Assembly (NCBI RefSeq): GCF_023145695.1
Contig: NZ_JAJHVV010000004.1
Coordinates: forward strand, 329,735-393,734
Length of the DNA: 64,000 nucleotides
Source of the DNA: Vibrio amylolyticus
GTDB lineage: Bacteria; Pseudomonadota; Gammaproteobacteria; Enterobacterales; Vibrionaceae
Direction of reading: 5' to 3'
This document shows, piece after piece, positions 46,764-56,246 of the stretch. Position 1 is the first letter of the stretch; every line of letters begins with the position of its first letter. The notes under the pieces are model-generated. The model did not search any database, was not told where the DNA came from, and worked only from the letters and a program-made list of their open reading frames with translations. The position numbers and the translations under genes are program-made.

Positions 46764-48096
46764 TATTTACCTCTTCAATCAATGTTTTTAACTGCTGGGT
46801 TGAGTCATCAAGTGAGGAGGCCTCTTCTTGAGACTGCTGTAGGAAATCCATTAGATTTGGATAAACACGAACCGCAGTATCCATCAAAGGATCGTTACCT
46901 GGTTGATAACCACCCAGTGGGATGAGCTCTTTCACCTCTTGGTAACGGCTGTAGCACTGTTTAAATTGCATTACGTCTTGTACTTGCTCTTTGCTCACCA
47001 CAAGCGGCATGGTGCGAGAGATAGACTGTGCAACGTCAATCGCAGGATAGTGACCAGACTCAGCCAACTGGCGACTTAAGACAATGTGGCCATCTAATAT
47101 TGCACGTGCGCTATCGGCAATCGGGTCTTGCTGATCATCACCTTCAGTAAGTACCGTATAGATGGCGCTCATGCTGCCTGTTGGGTTCGCACTGTTACCA
47201 GCACGCTCCACCAACTGTGGCAACATACTAAATACGGAGGGCGGATATCCTTTGGTGGCAGGGGGTTCACCTAAAGCCAAACCAATTTCACGTTGTGCCA
47301 TCGCAAAGCGTGTTAATGAGTCCATCAACAGTAAGACATCTTTGCCTTGGTCTCGATAATGCTCAGCCACTCGGTGACACAACTGAGAAGCTCTAAGGCG
47401 CATTAATGGCGACTCGTCGGCAGGAGAAGCAATCACAATCGCGCGTGATAATCCTTCTGGCCCCAAAGCGTGATCGATAAACTCTTTTACCTCTCGGCCT
47501 CGCTCACCAATTAAGCCCACCACCACAATATCCGCTTCGGTTTGACGTGTAATCATGCCTAACAGGACACTTTTGCCCACACCACTACCGGCAAAAAGCC
47601 CCATCCGCTGACCTTTACCAACAGTAAGCATGCTGTTTATTGCTCGAACGCCAACATCAAGAGGCTCTCGAATCGGTTGGCGTGACATTGGGTTTACGCT
47701 TTGCCCTTGTAGACAAATCGTTTCACCGCCATGAAACGCACCGAGGCCATCAATCGGTTCACCCAGACCATTAACAACACGACCAAGCCATTGATCACTG
47801 ATCTTTAGCTGAGACTCACCTTCTATTGGCCAAACACGAGCCCCAGAAAATAAGCCACTAGCAGGACGAATCGGCATTAAGTAGGCCACATCATGGTGAA
47901 AACCGACGGTTTGCGCTTCGATTTTCTCTCCACTCCCCGTTTCAACCAAGCAACGCTGCCCAGTCAATAATCGGCACCCCACGGCTTCTAGCATCAATCC
48001 CGTCACTTTTATCAAGCGCCCTGTGACTTTCGCAATCGGAACGGCCCCGAGTGAGGCCATGGCTTCTTGCAGTCGTTGATCGATGCCAGTCTTCAT
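46756..48096 (-). CDS. fliI: Lateral flagellar export ATPase FliI
   Basis: FliI is the hexameric ATPase of flagellar type III export. The 446-residue protein has the F1-like fold: Walker A GLFAGSGVGKSVLL near residue 166, the GERGREVKEFI motif, Walker B DVLLLMDSLTRFAMAQREI and the P-type export ATPase signature PSVFSMLPQLVERAG. Length matches E. coli FliI (457). The four-base overlap with fliH implies coupling. Confidence 0.97.
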   Translation of the reverse strand: MKTGIDQRLQEAMASLGAVPIAKVTGRLIKVTGLMLEAVGCRLLTGQRCLVETGSGEKIEAQTVGFHHDVAYLMPIRPASGLFSGARVWPIEGESQLKISDQWLGRVVNGLGEPIDGLGAFHGGETICLQGQSVNPMSRQPIREPLDVGVRAINSMLTVGKGQRMGLFAGSGVGKSVLLGMITRQTEADIVVVGLIGERGREVKEFIDHALGPEGLSRAIVIASPADESPLMRLRASQLCHRVAEHYRDQGKDVLLLMDSLTRFAMAQREIGLALGEPPATKGYPPSVFSMLPQLVERAGNSANPTGSMSAIYTVLTEGDDQQDPIADSARAILDGHIVLSRQLAESGHYPAIDVAQSISRTMPLVVSKEQVQDVMQFKQCYSRYQEVKELIPLGGYQPGNDPLMDTAVRVYPNLMDFLQQSQEEASSLDDSTQQLKTLIEEVNNG

Positions 48097-49022
48097 ACTT
48101 GCGGCTCTAATTCAGCTTGATGGCTTTTTTTACGATTGACCGCAGCAGCGGTCAGCGTGATATCCACGTCTTTATTTTCATCGAGAAGATGCTCTTTTAC
48201 TGAGTTCATGCAGGTTTCTAAACGTAATTCACAACCTGCATCGGCCTCGGCTGTTTTAGTGATAATTCGGCAATCACCTTGGCGTAAGCTAGGGTCACAA
48301 ATAATGTTCCATTCGGCAATCTTCTCACTCGCCACTTTCTCGATTTGTGAAAACTCTTCCTGGGCCATGAGAACCTTGATGCCTTGTGGCTCACTTGGCA
48401 GCGTTTCAAGCGTCTCTTCAACCAGCGCTAAGATCTGCTGAGGTTGCAAGGCAAGTTCACAACGAATCACTTGCTGAGCAACCTTTTGTACGAGCTCACA
48501 CACGAGTTCACGTTGGCGAAGTTCTTGATCGGCAAACAGACGCTCTACTTTCTCATACATGCTGACAAATGGCGCACTGGCAATCATGAACTCTTTTTTA
48601 CCTTCAGAGATGCCCTGCTCAATGCCTTGCTGCTGACCCTTACCCAGCCCTTCTTCAAAGCCTTGTACTTGGCCTTTCTCTATTCCTTCTTGCAGGCCTT
48701 CTTCATAACCTTTGTTCATGCCTAGCTGGAAGCCTTGGCTATATTGCTCTTGAATATCACCGCCACTGGTCGACTCTTTCTCTTCGCCAAGGCTTAATGT
48801 GCTCTCTGCTAAGGCGGCATCGCCGTCTAGCTCGAAGCTAAACTCACGGTCCAAATCGACCGCCATATCAAAGTCATCAAAGCCAAAATCATCACTCTGC
48901 TCTGCTTGCCCTGTTTGTGCAACGGCAGGCGCTGCGAGTTGAGCGGCGTCAACCAAAGGAGGAAAGCGGTGGCTTCGATATTCATGAGGCGCTAAGCGCA
49001 TCACTCGATTTCGTTTAAACAT
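48093..49022 (-). CDS. fliH: Lateral flagellar FliH, regulator of export ATPase, with long GxxxG repeat
   Basis: FliH binds and restrains FliI. The 309-residue protein has an acidic N-terminal region, a glycine repeat with Gly every fourth residue from 97 to 141 (12 glycines in a row in GxxxG register, e.g. GYEEGLQEGIEKGQVQG) and a C-terminal domain like V/F-ATPase peripheral stalk subunits. It lies between fliG and fliI, with spacers of two bases and a four-base overlap. Confidence 0.95.
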   Translation of the reverse strand: MFKRNRVMRLAPHEYRSHRFPPLVDAAQLAAPAVAQTGQAEQSDDFGFDDFDMAVDLDREFSFELDGDAALAESTLSLGEEKESTSGGDIQEQYSQGFQLGMNKGYEEGLQEGIEKGQVQGFEEGLGKGQQQGIEQGISEGKKEFMIASAPFVSMYEKVERLFADQELRQRELVCELVQKVAQQVIRCELALQPQQILALVEETLETLPSEPQGIKVLMAQEEFSQIEKVASEKIAEWNIICDPSLRQGDCRIITKTAEADAGCELRLETCMNSVKEHLLDENKDVDITLTAAAVNRKKSHQAELEPQV

Positions 49023-49024
49023 CC

Positions 49025-50050
49025 TTATTCCACCGTTTTCTCTTGATACAGTTGTAAATTGATTTGTCCGGTTTCGTTTAGGTCACGAACATAATCCATG
49101 ATCTCATCACGCGCTTTCTTCACCTGACTCACAGAGACTTTGCCTAACATCGCGATTTCAGATTCAAACGACTGACGCATACGGCGAGGCAAGATAGAAA
49201 GAATCGACTTACGTGTTTGTGTATCCGCACCTTTCAATGCCAGCGCCAATGTTTCCACAGGAATCTCTTCAATAATACGAGTACGAACCGCTTCAGATTG
49301 ACGAGTAAGAACACCAAATTCGTACATTTTGTTTTTCAGTCGGTCAACGAGTTCACTGTCTTGGTCACCGAGCGCTTCCATCAGGCTCGCTTGGTTGCCT
49401 TGGTAGCGGTTGATAATATCTGCCGCCTGTTGTTCACCTTCCACCACGGAACTTGAGTTCTCTGCGAGGTATTCAATACAACGCTCAACCAAATCTTTGA
49501 GTTCCTGAGCGACCTCTTTGTTCACTTCGGTTAAATTGGCAATACGGTAGAGCAGGTCATGCTGTGTCTCTTTGTCGTATTCCGCCAATGTTGCCGAGGC
49601 AATATCGGCAGGTAAGAAGGCGATGAAAAGAGCACGCATTTGAATGTGTTCATGACTTAAGAAACGTGCCAATTGATTAGGCTGTATCCACTGCAAACGC
49701 TGCATGATGGTACGCACTTCATCGCCATAAATACTGTCGAGTAGACTGCGAGCCAAACGGCCACCGAGTGCTTTATCCAATGTGCGCTGTAGGAAAGTGC
49801 GAGAGGCGCCACTGATGCCCGATTGCGCTCTGAACTCATTGAAAAAACACTGTAATACGAATTGTGCTTCCACACTGCGAATAGCCGATTGATGCGCCAT
49901 TGCATGGCTCACTTTCAATAGCTCATCGCGAGACATATGACCCATCACTTTTGCAGCAGAGTCTTCACCCATGCTCAATAGTAGAATCGCGGCTTGTTCG
50001 ACTGGGTCGAGTAAAACTTCATCTGGAAAAGAGGTACTATTAAGACTCAT
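49025..50050 (-). CDS. fliG: Lateral flagellar motor switch protein FliG
   Basis: FliG is the rotor part that contacts the stator and the C-ring. The 341-residue protein has N (about 15-110, VEQAAILLLSMGEDSAAKVM), middle (EHIQMRALFIAFLPADIASA) and C-terminal domains. The C-terminal charged torque helix is present (ARDEIMDYVRDL near the end). It overlaps fliF by 11 bases. Confidence 0.95.
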   Translation of the reverse strand: MSLNSTSFPDEVLLDPVEQAAILLLSMGEDSAAKVMGHMSRDELLKVSHAMAHQSAIRSVEAQFVLQCFFNEFRAQSGISGASRTFLQRTLDKALGGRLARSLLDSIYGDEVRTIMQRLQWIQPNQLARFLSHEHIQMRALFIAFLPADIASATLAEYDKETQHDLLYRIANLTEVNKEVAQELKDLVERCIEYLAENSSSVVEGEQQAADIINRYQGNQASLMEALGDQDSELVDRLKNKMYEFGVLTRQSEAVRTRIIEEIPVETLALALKGADTQTRKSILSILPRRMRQSFESEIAMLGKVSVSQVKKARDEIMDYVRDLNETGQINLQLYQEKTVE

Positions 50051-51773
50051 TATTGCTCACCCATTTTTTAACTACATCTGCAACACGCTCTGACTCAGCA
50101 TCCGTCAGCTTTTGTAAATGCTCGACTTGAACTTCTAAGTTTGAGCCTGATGGCGGTAAATCGTATAAATCTGTCGCGATACTGTTATCAGAACCACCTG
50201 CACCACCGAAGTGAACTGAGTTAAGCAGTGCATCTGCTAAGTCTTGTTCGTTATCAATGTGGCTACCAATATTGCCAAACTGATCAGCAGTGGTTTGGTC
50301 TTCAAGACTGTCACCACTTGGCTGCGCAGCTAATGCGGCCGCAGAGTTATTGGTGGTATTGTTTACGCTGCTTTCTGTAGTGGCTTTCAGTGCATTCACC
50401 AGTGGGCGAAGCACAAACAGAATAAAGCTCAGACTCAATAGGCCGTAAATGGCGTACTGGAGTAGTAGCAGTGTTTGTTCTTCTTGCCACCAAGGTAGTG
50501 GCTCACTCACAACAACAGGCGCTTGCGCAAAATTAAATGCATGCAAGCTAAATTGATCGCCTCGTCCATCCATATATCCCACTGAATCCTTTATCATTTG
50601 AGCAATTTGCTCGAGTTGTTCTTCCTGCCAGCCTTGTTCGTTTGTTGCATCATTAATCAGCACAGATACTGACAGATGATCCACTGAACCTTGTGCCTGA
50701 CGGGTATGAGTGACCTTACGCCCAACATCGTAGTGACGCGTGCTTTCTGCCCGCTCATTACGTGACTCATTGGCGGCATCACCCTCTGCGCCTGGCGCTT
50801 GGTTGCTCAGCGAGCCCGGAATACCTAGCGCTAATTGACCAGACGTATTGTCTTGTTTGCTAAATTCAGTACGCACGACAGGGTCGTTATCAATTGACTC
50901 ATGCGTCTCTTCGACTTGGTCAAAATTCAATGTTGCGGACACTTGGACGCGGAAATTTCCTACCCCAAGTAAAGGGGCAAGCATGTCACCCGCTCGGCGT
51001 ACGATATCTCGCTCAACACGCTGTTGCATTTCATGGTTTTGGACACTTAAGCGACCGTTGTTACCACTTTTTAGATCCGCACTCAGTAGGTTGCCATACT
51101 GATCAATCACCGAAACGCCCTCAACAGGCATCCCTGATATACTGCCACTGACGAGATTGACAATTGCTTCAACTTGCGTGGGCTCTAATTGCTTGCCCGG
51201 CAGAAGGTCAAGCATGACCGCGGCTGATGGTTTCTCTTCGTTAATCCCAACAAATAGTGTTCGATTTGGAATCGCCAAGTGAACGCGCGCATGATTCACC
51301 ACGTTGATCGCAAGAATAGTTCTAGCGAGTTCGCCTTCTAAGCCTTGACGGTAGCGAGCACTTTCAATGAACTGGCTGGTACCTAGCCCAGTTGCTTTAT
51401 CAAGAATGTCTAATCCTTGGGGCAACTTTGCCGAAACGCCATGCGCCGCTAACGTGATGCGAGCATCCGCAAGCTTATTCTCAGGAACAAGAATTTGCCC
51501 CGTCACGCGGTCAATTTGGTGCGCTATTTTTGCTTGGCTCAATACCTCTAATATTTCAGCACTGTCATAGCGCTCATTTTCCCCATATAGGGCTTTATAA
51601 GGGCTAGTATGCGTCCACAAGATCACCACAATAAACAGCGATATCAACACCGTTAGCGCCGTTATCTGTGCCACTTTACTGTGTTGACCTATCTTTTCTT
51701 TTGCTGTTTCTCGCCATTGTTGCCACTTTGGTGATTCGGTGGTCGGCTGATTTTCTACAATTGTTGTACTCAT
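50040..51773 (-). CDS. fliF: Lateral flagellar MS-ring protein FliF
   Basis: FliF forms the MS-ring in the inner membrane. The 577-residue protein has transmembrane segments at about 33-53 and 436-458, a periplasmic part with ring-building motifs (YRQGLEGELARTILAINVV, VQVSATLNFDQVEETHESID), and a C-terminal FliG-binding tail (LTDAESERVADVVKKWVSN). Length matches the family. It follows fliE by 10 bp. Confidence 0.96.
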   Translation of the reverse strand: MSTTIVENQPTTESPKWQQWRETAKEKIGQHSKVAQITALTVLISLFIVVILWTHTSPYKALYGENERYDSAEILEVLSQAKIAHQIDRVTGQILVPENKLADARITLAAHGVSAKLPQGLDILDKATGLGTSQFIESARYRQGLEGELARTILAINVVNHARVHLAIPNRTLFVGINEEKPSAAVMLDLLPGKQLEPTQVEAIVNLVSGSISGMPVEGVSVIDQYGNLLSADLKSGNNGRLSVQNHEMQQRVERDIVRRAGDMLAPLLGVGNFRVQVSATLNFDQVEETHESIDNDPVVRTEFSKQDNTSGQLALGIPGSLSNQAPGAEGDAANESRNERAESTRHYDVGRKVTHTRQAQGSVDHLSVSVLINDATNEQGWQEEQLEQIAQMIKDSVGYMDGRGDQFSLHAFNFAQAPVVVSEPLPWWQEEQTLLLLQYAIYGLLSLSFILFVLRPLVNALKATTESSVNNTTNNSAAALAAQPSGDSLEDQTTADQFGNIGSHIDNEQDLADALLNSVHFGGAGGSDNSIATDLYDLPPSGSNLEVQVEHLQKLTDAESERVADVVKKWVSNNES

Positions 51774-51783
51774 TTGATTCTCA

Positions 51784-52116
51784 CTACAATGGCATTTTCA
51801 GTACATCGTCATACGCCGTCATTAACTTATTACGTACTTGTGTTAGTGCTTGAAAAGAAATACTGGCTTTCTGGCTGGCAACCATAGCGCCAACCAAATC
51901 ATCAGAGCGTCCGGCATCGACATCGGCTGCGAGTTGAGCAGCATGTTGTTGATGATTATCAACGCGTCGCACCGACTGGCGCATCGCACTTTGAAAATTG
52001 TCACTTTGAATACGGTGTTGATTCGGTATCACAGTGATGCCTTGCTGGGCATGGTCGCGCATTGATGTCATTCGCTGCATCATGTCCTGCTGCATAACCG
52101 AAGGTGAATTCGACAT
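51784..52116 (-). CDS. fliE: Lateral flagellar hook-basal body protein FliE
   Basis: FliE links MS-ring and rod. The 110-residue protein (from the ATG at 52116, after an AGAGAG site) ends with the family helix ASISFQALTQVRNKLMTAYD DVLKMPL. A GTG 21 bases upstream is a less likely start. It follows lafK by 32 bp. Confidence 0.93.
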   Translation of the reverse strand: MSNSPSVMQQDMMQRMTSMRDHAQQGITVIPNQHRIQSDNFQSAMRQSVRRVDNHQQHAAQLAADVDAGRSDDLVGAMVASQKASISFQALTQVRNKLMTAYDDVLKMPL

Positions 52117-52148
52117 AAATTGCTCTCTATTAGTCACGTCGCTGTTGA

Positions 52149-53543
52149 TTAGGCAGCTGAATAAGAATAATGGGAAACGGCATCGACGTTGATGCCCTGC
52201 TCGCGCATTGCGGCTATCTTGTAACGAAGCGCTCGTGTGGTGATCCCCAATGCTTCTGCGGTTAAATTTCGACGACCATTAAATTTGGCTAAAGTGTCTA
52301 AGATGAACTGATTTTCAGCCTGCTTTTTGCTGTCTTTTAATCCGCTCTGGTAACACGCTTGATGAGATTGCTGGCTGTTCGACGTGGAAGTCAAAGTGAT
52401 GCTGTTTGTGCTATCACACGTGGGTAGCATTAAGTCTTGCGACGTAATCCAAGTCGAGTGACGCATCACCAGTGCACGCTGAATCGTATTCTCTAATTCA
52501 CGGATATTGCCGACCCAGTCATAAGCCAATAGGCTATTTTCTGCCTCAGCAGAGAGGCGACAGGTTTCCGTACAGCCTTGGTTATACTTAGCGATAAAGT
52601 GTTTCGCGAGGGGCAAGACATCTTCTTTTCGCTCACGCAATGGTGGCCACTGAAGTGGCAGTACATCAAGACGATAATAAAGGTCTTGTCTAAACAAGCG
52701 TTGGCTGACGGCTTCTTGTAAGTTCACGTTCGTGGCTGCAATGATGCGAACATCAAGAGCAATTGACTTATGGCTACCCAAACGCTCAACTTCACGCTCT
52801 TGAAGCACTCGCAGTAGCTTCGCTTGTACCGCTAATGGGATTTCACCAATTTCATCAAGCAACAGCGTTCCGCCATTCGCTTCTTCAAATTTCCCAGCTT
52901 GAGCAGCTGTAGCGCCAGTAAACGCGCCTTTAACGTGACCAAACAGCACCGCTTCTAGCATGGTCTCTGGAATCGCTGCGCAGTTGATTGCGACAAATGG
53001 CCCTTCACTTCTTTGTGAATGTTGATGGACGTATTGAGCAAGCACCTCTTTACCTGTGCCAGACTCTCCCGTAATGAGAACCGTAGCATCGGTTTTAGCC
53101 GCTCGATGAGCGAGTTGAAGTACTTGCTGACTACGCCAGCTTGAGGCGATTAAATCAGTAGAAGAGGAGCGCACCGTAGTAACTCGTTGAAGCAGATCCA
53201 TGAGTTGCATGGGTTGGTAAGGGGTTAGTAAATAGTCTGAAGCACCAGCGCGCATCGCTTCACTAGCAAGGTCATGCTGTTGATAGTCAACAATAGCGAT
53301 CAACGCTGAATGAGGATTGAGGTGCTTAGATTTCTCGACGACCTCAATCAATGACATATCGGGAAGCTCTGATGAAACCATCAGTACCGATTCAGGTGAA
53401 GCATTCAAATGAATCAGCGCATCGAACGCTGTACTGACACCACGACATCGATACCCAGACTCACTTAACATCAATTGTGTCTTTTCTAATTGCTGCACAT
53501 CGCTATGAGCAACGATGACTTCTGTAGCAGTTATTCGATTCAC
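52149..53543 (-). CDS. lafK: Lateral flagellar sigma-54 activator LafK
   Basis: LafK is the master activator of early lateral genes in known vibrios. The 464-residue protein has an N-terminal receiver-like domain (1-120), a AAA+ domain (about 135-370, GESGTGKEVLAQY, GHVKGAFTGATAA, GGTLLLDEIGEI) and a C-terminal Fis-type helix-turn-helix. The receiver lacks the phospho-acceptor (VSSELPD where NtrC has SDIRMPG), the conserved Thr and the Lys (YLLTPY). So phosphorylation cannot control it in the usual way. It overlaps motY by four bases. Confidence 0.95.
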   Translation of the reverse strand: MNRITATEVIVAHSDVQQLEKTQLMLSESGYRCRGVSTAFDALIHLNASPESVLMVSSELPDMSLIEVVEKSKHLNPHSALIAIVDYQQHDLASEAMRAGASDYLLTPYQPMQLMDLLQRVTTVRSSSTDLIASSWRSQQVLQLAHRAAKTDATVLITGESGTGKEVLAQYVHQHSQRSEGPFVAINCAAIPETMLEAVLFGHVKGAFTGATAAQAGKFEEANGGTLLLDEIGEIPLAVQAKLLRVLQEREVERLGSHKSIALDVRIIAATNVNLQEAVSQRLFRQDLYYRLDVLPLQWPPLRERKEDVLPLAKHFIAKYNQGCTETCRLSAEAENSLLAYDWVGNIRELENTIQRALVMRHSTWITSQDLMLPTCDSTNSITLTSTSNSQQSHQACYQSGLKDSKKQAENQFILDTLAKFNGRRNLTAEALGITTRALRYKIAAMREQGINVDAVSHYSYSAA

Positions 53544-54421
53544 GCTTGATCTCTCCCAGTGTTATCACTCTTCACAATGCGAACCTGAACACGACGATTC
53601 TGCTCGCGGTTTGATTCGTTAGTATTCGCTTTCAGTGGGAATCGCTGTCCGTGTGCTCTCACTTGAATTTTCTTAGTATCGACGCCAACTTTCTTCAATT
53701 CGGCCTTAACCGCTTTCGCTCTTTCACGAGCAAGCCCTAAATTATTCAGTGAGTTACCACTGTCATCAGTATGACCATCGATGAGGATAGTCCCGATCGT
53801 ATCGTCGTAATGAATGTAACTCGCGACATCCGCGATACGTAGCTTCTGCTGAAGGGAAAGCTCACTTGAACCCAACGGAAAATGAAAGAGATTATCTTTT
53901 GCTTGCGGATAGTCCATTGGAAGCAAATTACTCATACACGTTTTCATTTCTTGTAAACTTTCGGAGAAATGAATCGCAGGCAATTCCCAAGTTTTAACGT
54001 CTTGATGCTGGCTATAACGTGCTGATACCTGTGCCCACGCGCCTTTTTCCATTTTATTCAGTAAGCTTTTTATTTTATGGCTGTCTTGAAAAATGAGTTC
54101 TTCAGCGCCTCTCGTTCGTCCTTCAATCCACTGGTAGCTAAGACTCTCTTTTTTCCAAGGCTCATCATTAATGCTAAGCCAAGCCGAATCCACAAAGTAA
54201 GGTCGCTGAAAAGTTTTAAGTGTCACGCGTGGCTGCTGACCTGAACGAACTAGAACAGTGGCATTACCATCAAACTCCAAGGGCGTCTCCATTTGACAAT
54301 GGAAACGATCACCACTGAAGTTCCAGCTAACCTGATCGAGTGGCTTTTGAATAGGCTTTGCATTGATGTGCAGCGGTAAACTCCCAATTGCAGCCAAAAT
54401 CACCACATTTATCATTTTCAT
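53540..54421 (-). CDS. motY: Lateral flagellar stator ring protein MotY
   Basis: MotY forms a T-ring-type element that holds the stator around the motor. The 293-residue protein has a signal peptide (about 1-19, cleavage NA-KP), an N-terminal beta domain, and a C-terminal OmpA-like peptidoglycan-binding domain (ILIDGHTDDSGNSLNNLGLA and NRRVQVRIV). I start at the ATG at 54421; a GTG three codons earlier is possible. It is the first gene of the motY-lafK-fliEFGHIJ operon. Confidence 0.93.
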   Translation of the reverse strand: MKMINVVILAAIGSLPLHINAKPIQKPLDQVSWNFSGDRFHCQMETPLEFDGNATVLVRSGQQPRVTLKTFQRPYFVDSAWLSINDEPWKKESLSYQWIEGRTRGAEELIFQDSHKIKSLLNKMEKGAWAQVSARYSQHQDVKTWELPAIHFSESLQEMKTCMSNLLPMDYPQAKDNLFHFPLGSSELSLQQKLRIADVASYIHYDDTIGTILIDGHTDDSGNSLNNLGLARERAKAVKAELKKVGVDTKKIQVRAHGQRFPLKANTNESNREQNRRVQVRIVKSDNTGRDQA

Positions 54422-54999
54422 AGCTATCACTCACTCCATTAAGCAAATTAAACAACCCGTACATACGACCAATAAAAGAAAAGTATTAAACTTATATTCA
54501 CCCTTATAAATAAGAATGTGATCTACATGCCAAACTGATGGTATTAATAAAAATGACATTAACAAATTAATATAACTAACAGTTAACTACTAATTAAAAA
54601 GTCAGCTAATGCTATTTATAGAGCTAGATAATTACTATAAATATATAGTCATTCATTGCATATGATTGCATTAAGATCACAACAAAGCGGTTTCATCACC
54701 TAAAACAAAGACAACCTATTAATATTTACTTACACTCAGTTACCACCTGACATAGAGACAACGTCAAACTTCATAAATTCAGACAGTTATATAACATTTC
54801 CATGACGAAGGGCTCAAAAAATCAATTTGAGATCTTGGTTCACTTCTATCAACAAATCATTACTAATTTAATTAAGATTAATGCCTAATTAAGCCGATTA
54901 TGAAGTTTGGATATTATTAATAAATATATTTAAGAAAATCATCTTGTATATATTCACATTCTAGCCCTGGCTAGATTTAAAGCTAACCTAGATTAAAAT
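54422..54999. promoter_or_regulatory. Divergent control region between motY and fliM
   Basis: This 578-bp, strongly AT-rich region separates two divergent lateral operons. On the minus strand TGGCATG-taga-TCACA (54517-54532) resembles a sigma-54 promoter for motY about 95 bp before its start, with the GG doublet and a partial -12 match. I found no good candidate for fliM; TGGCTAGATTTAAAGC near 54967 has an 11-base spacer and I reject it. No gene is seen. Other long runs of A/T could be H-NS-like binding DNA (inference). Confidence 0.5.
54517..54532 (-). promoter_or_regulatory. Candidate sigma-54 promoter of motY-lafK-fliEFGHIJ
   Basis: TGGCATG-taga-TCACA on the minus strand shares the first seven bases with the flgB candidate. 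The -12 doublet is AC rather than GC, so the match is partial. Confidence 0.4.
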
Positions 55000-55878
55000 A
55001 TGAAAAATAATATAAAGACAGATAACAATAAACTTAAAAAAGAGTCCGACAACATAGTTGTGCATAATATCGACACTCGCACATTAGGTCGGCCGCTAAA
55101 CATGGCTAGACAAAATCTAATTCCGCTACTTAACAAGTCGGAAGAACAGTTAAAGCTAGTCATCAACAGCATGACAAGACGTAATGATACGGAAGTGAAG
55201 ATCTCTGAAGTGAGCATTGAAATGCAGCCCATTGCGCCTCTGCATCATGAACCCATCTATTTCTCTCATAACCGGAACCACGGCATGAGCATGGTGGTCG
55301 TCAGTGGTGATCTCATTACTCAGATTGCTGATGCTTTTTATGGCGGAGCACCGAGTTTTGAGTCAAATGACACTCATAGTCACCCTCCACTGAACTCAAG
55401 TGAGAAGCGTGTTCAGGCAAGACTTGGCGCGACCGTTCTTAACCAACTGAGTTCTGAATGGCAGACTGTTTCGACTCATGAGCCTCTCGACTCAACCACA
55501 CTGCATGTCTTATTTACTATCACTATCGGTGATCGTGTGGGTCAACTTAGCCTGCAATTAGATGACCACCTTCTCATTCACCTAGGTCAACCAACCGCGC
55601 CTATCATTCGAGACGTGCAGGAAGTTGAAGACCGACGCAATAAGCATTTACAACAAGTGCCCGTCCAGCTAAATGCAGTTCTGGCCAGCCAAAGAATTTC
55701 ACTTAATCAGGTATCCAAACTTAAAGTTGGCGACATTATTTCTGCCGATATTAAAGAATTGGTGGAAGTTAGTTCCGGTGCTCAAAAGTTATTTAGAGCC
55801 CGTGTATCAGAGCAAAATAACCACCTGGTTTTACAAATTACCGATCACATCAACCCATCAGAGAACTTTCAAAAATGA
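55000..55878 (+). CDS. fliM: Lateral flagellar switch protein FliM, lacking CheY-binding N-terminus
   Basis: FliM is a C-ring switch component. The 292-residue protein has the middle (CheC-like) domain from about 30 to 215 (NMARQNLIPLLNKSEEQLKL, FYGGAPSFES) and a C-terminal SpoA domain (about 215-290, VQLNAVLASQRISLNQVSKL KVGDII). The N-terminus is basic and polar (MKNNIKTDNNKLKKESDNIV) and has no LSQDEIDALL-like peptide, the usual CheY-P site. There is no clear ribosome site before the ATG at 55000. It overlaps fliN by four bases. Confidence 0.88.
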   Translation: MKNNIKTDNNKLKKESDNIVVHNIDTRTLGRPLNMARQNLIPLLNKSEEQLKLVINSMTRRNDTEVKISEVSIEMQPIAPLHHEPIYFSHNRNHGMSMVVVSGDLITQIADAFYGGAPSFESNDTHSHPPLNSSEKRVQARLGATVLNQLSSEWQTVSTHEPLDSTTLHVLFTITIGDRVGQLSLQLDDHLLIHLGQPTAPIIRDVQEVEDRRNKHLQQVPVQLNAVLASQRISLNQVSKLKVGDIISADIKELVEVSSGAQKLFRARVSEQNNHLVLQITDHINPSENFQK

Positions 55879-56246
55879 ACGACGAAACATTAGACCTAAT
55901 GCTTGAAGATGACCTTAACTTTGATGCTGAGGTGGCAGATATTTTCAACGCTCCACAAGAACAAGCAGAACCAGCACCTAAAGCCGCTGAGCGCGAACTA
56001 AGCTTCTTTCGTCAAATTCCAGTAACAGTGACGTTGGAAGTGGCTAGTACGGCGGTAACGCTTGGCGAACTTATGCAAGTTGGCCCAAACTCCGTTATTG
56101 AATTAGACAAGCTCAATGGTGAGCCTCTTGATGTGAAAGTAAATGGTCACTTACTAGGACATGCAGAAGTGGTTGTTATCAATGATAAATACGGTCTTCG
56201 TATCACTGATATAGCTGAAGATGCCCTACATGACGTTACTCACTAA
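55875..56246 (+). CDS. fliN: Lateral flagellar switch protein FliN
   Basis: FliN forms the base of the C-ring. The 123-residue protein has an acidic N-terminal tail and a C-terminal SpoA domain (VTVTLEVASTAVTLGELMQV GPNSVIELDKLNGEPLDVKV). It overlaps fliM by four bases and fliP by about 26. Confidence 0.93.
   Translation: MNDETLDLMLEDDLNFDAEVADIFNAPQEQAEPAPKAAERELSFFRQIPVTVTLEVASTAVTLGELMQVGPNSVIELDKLNGEPLDVKVNGHLLGHAEVVVINDKYGLRITDIAEDALHDVTH

Noticed and set aside
54966..54983. Possible sigma-54 promoter of fliM (TGGCTAGATTTAAAGC)
   Set aside because: The GG-GC spacing is one base too long and -24/-12 boxes are poor.
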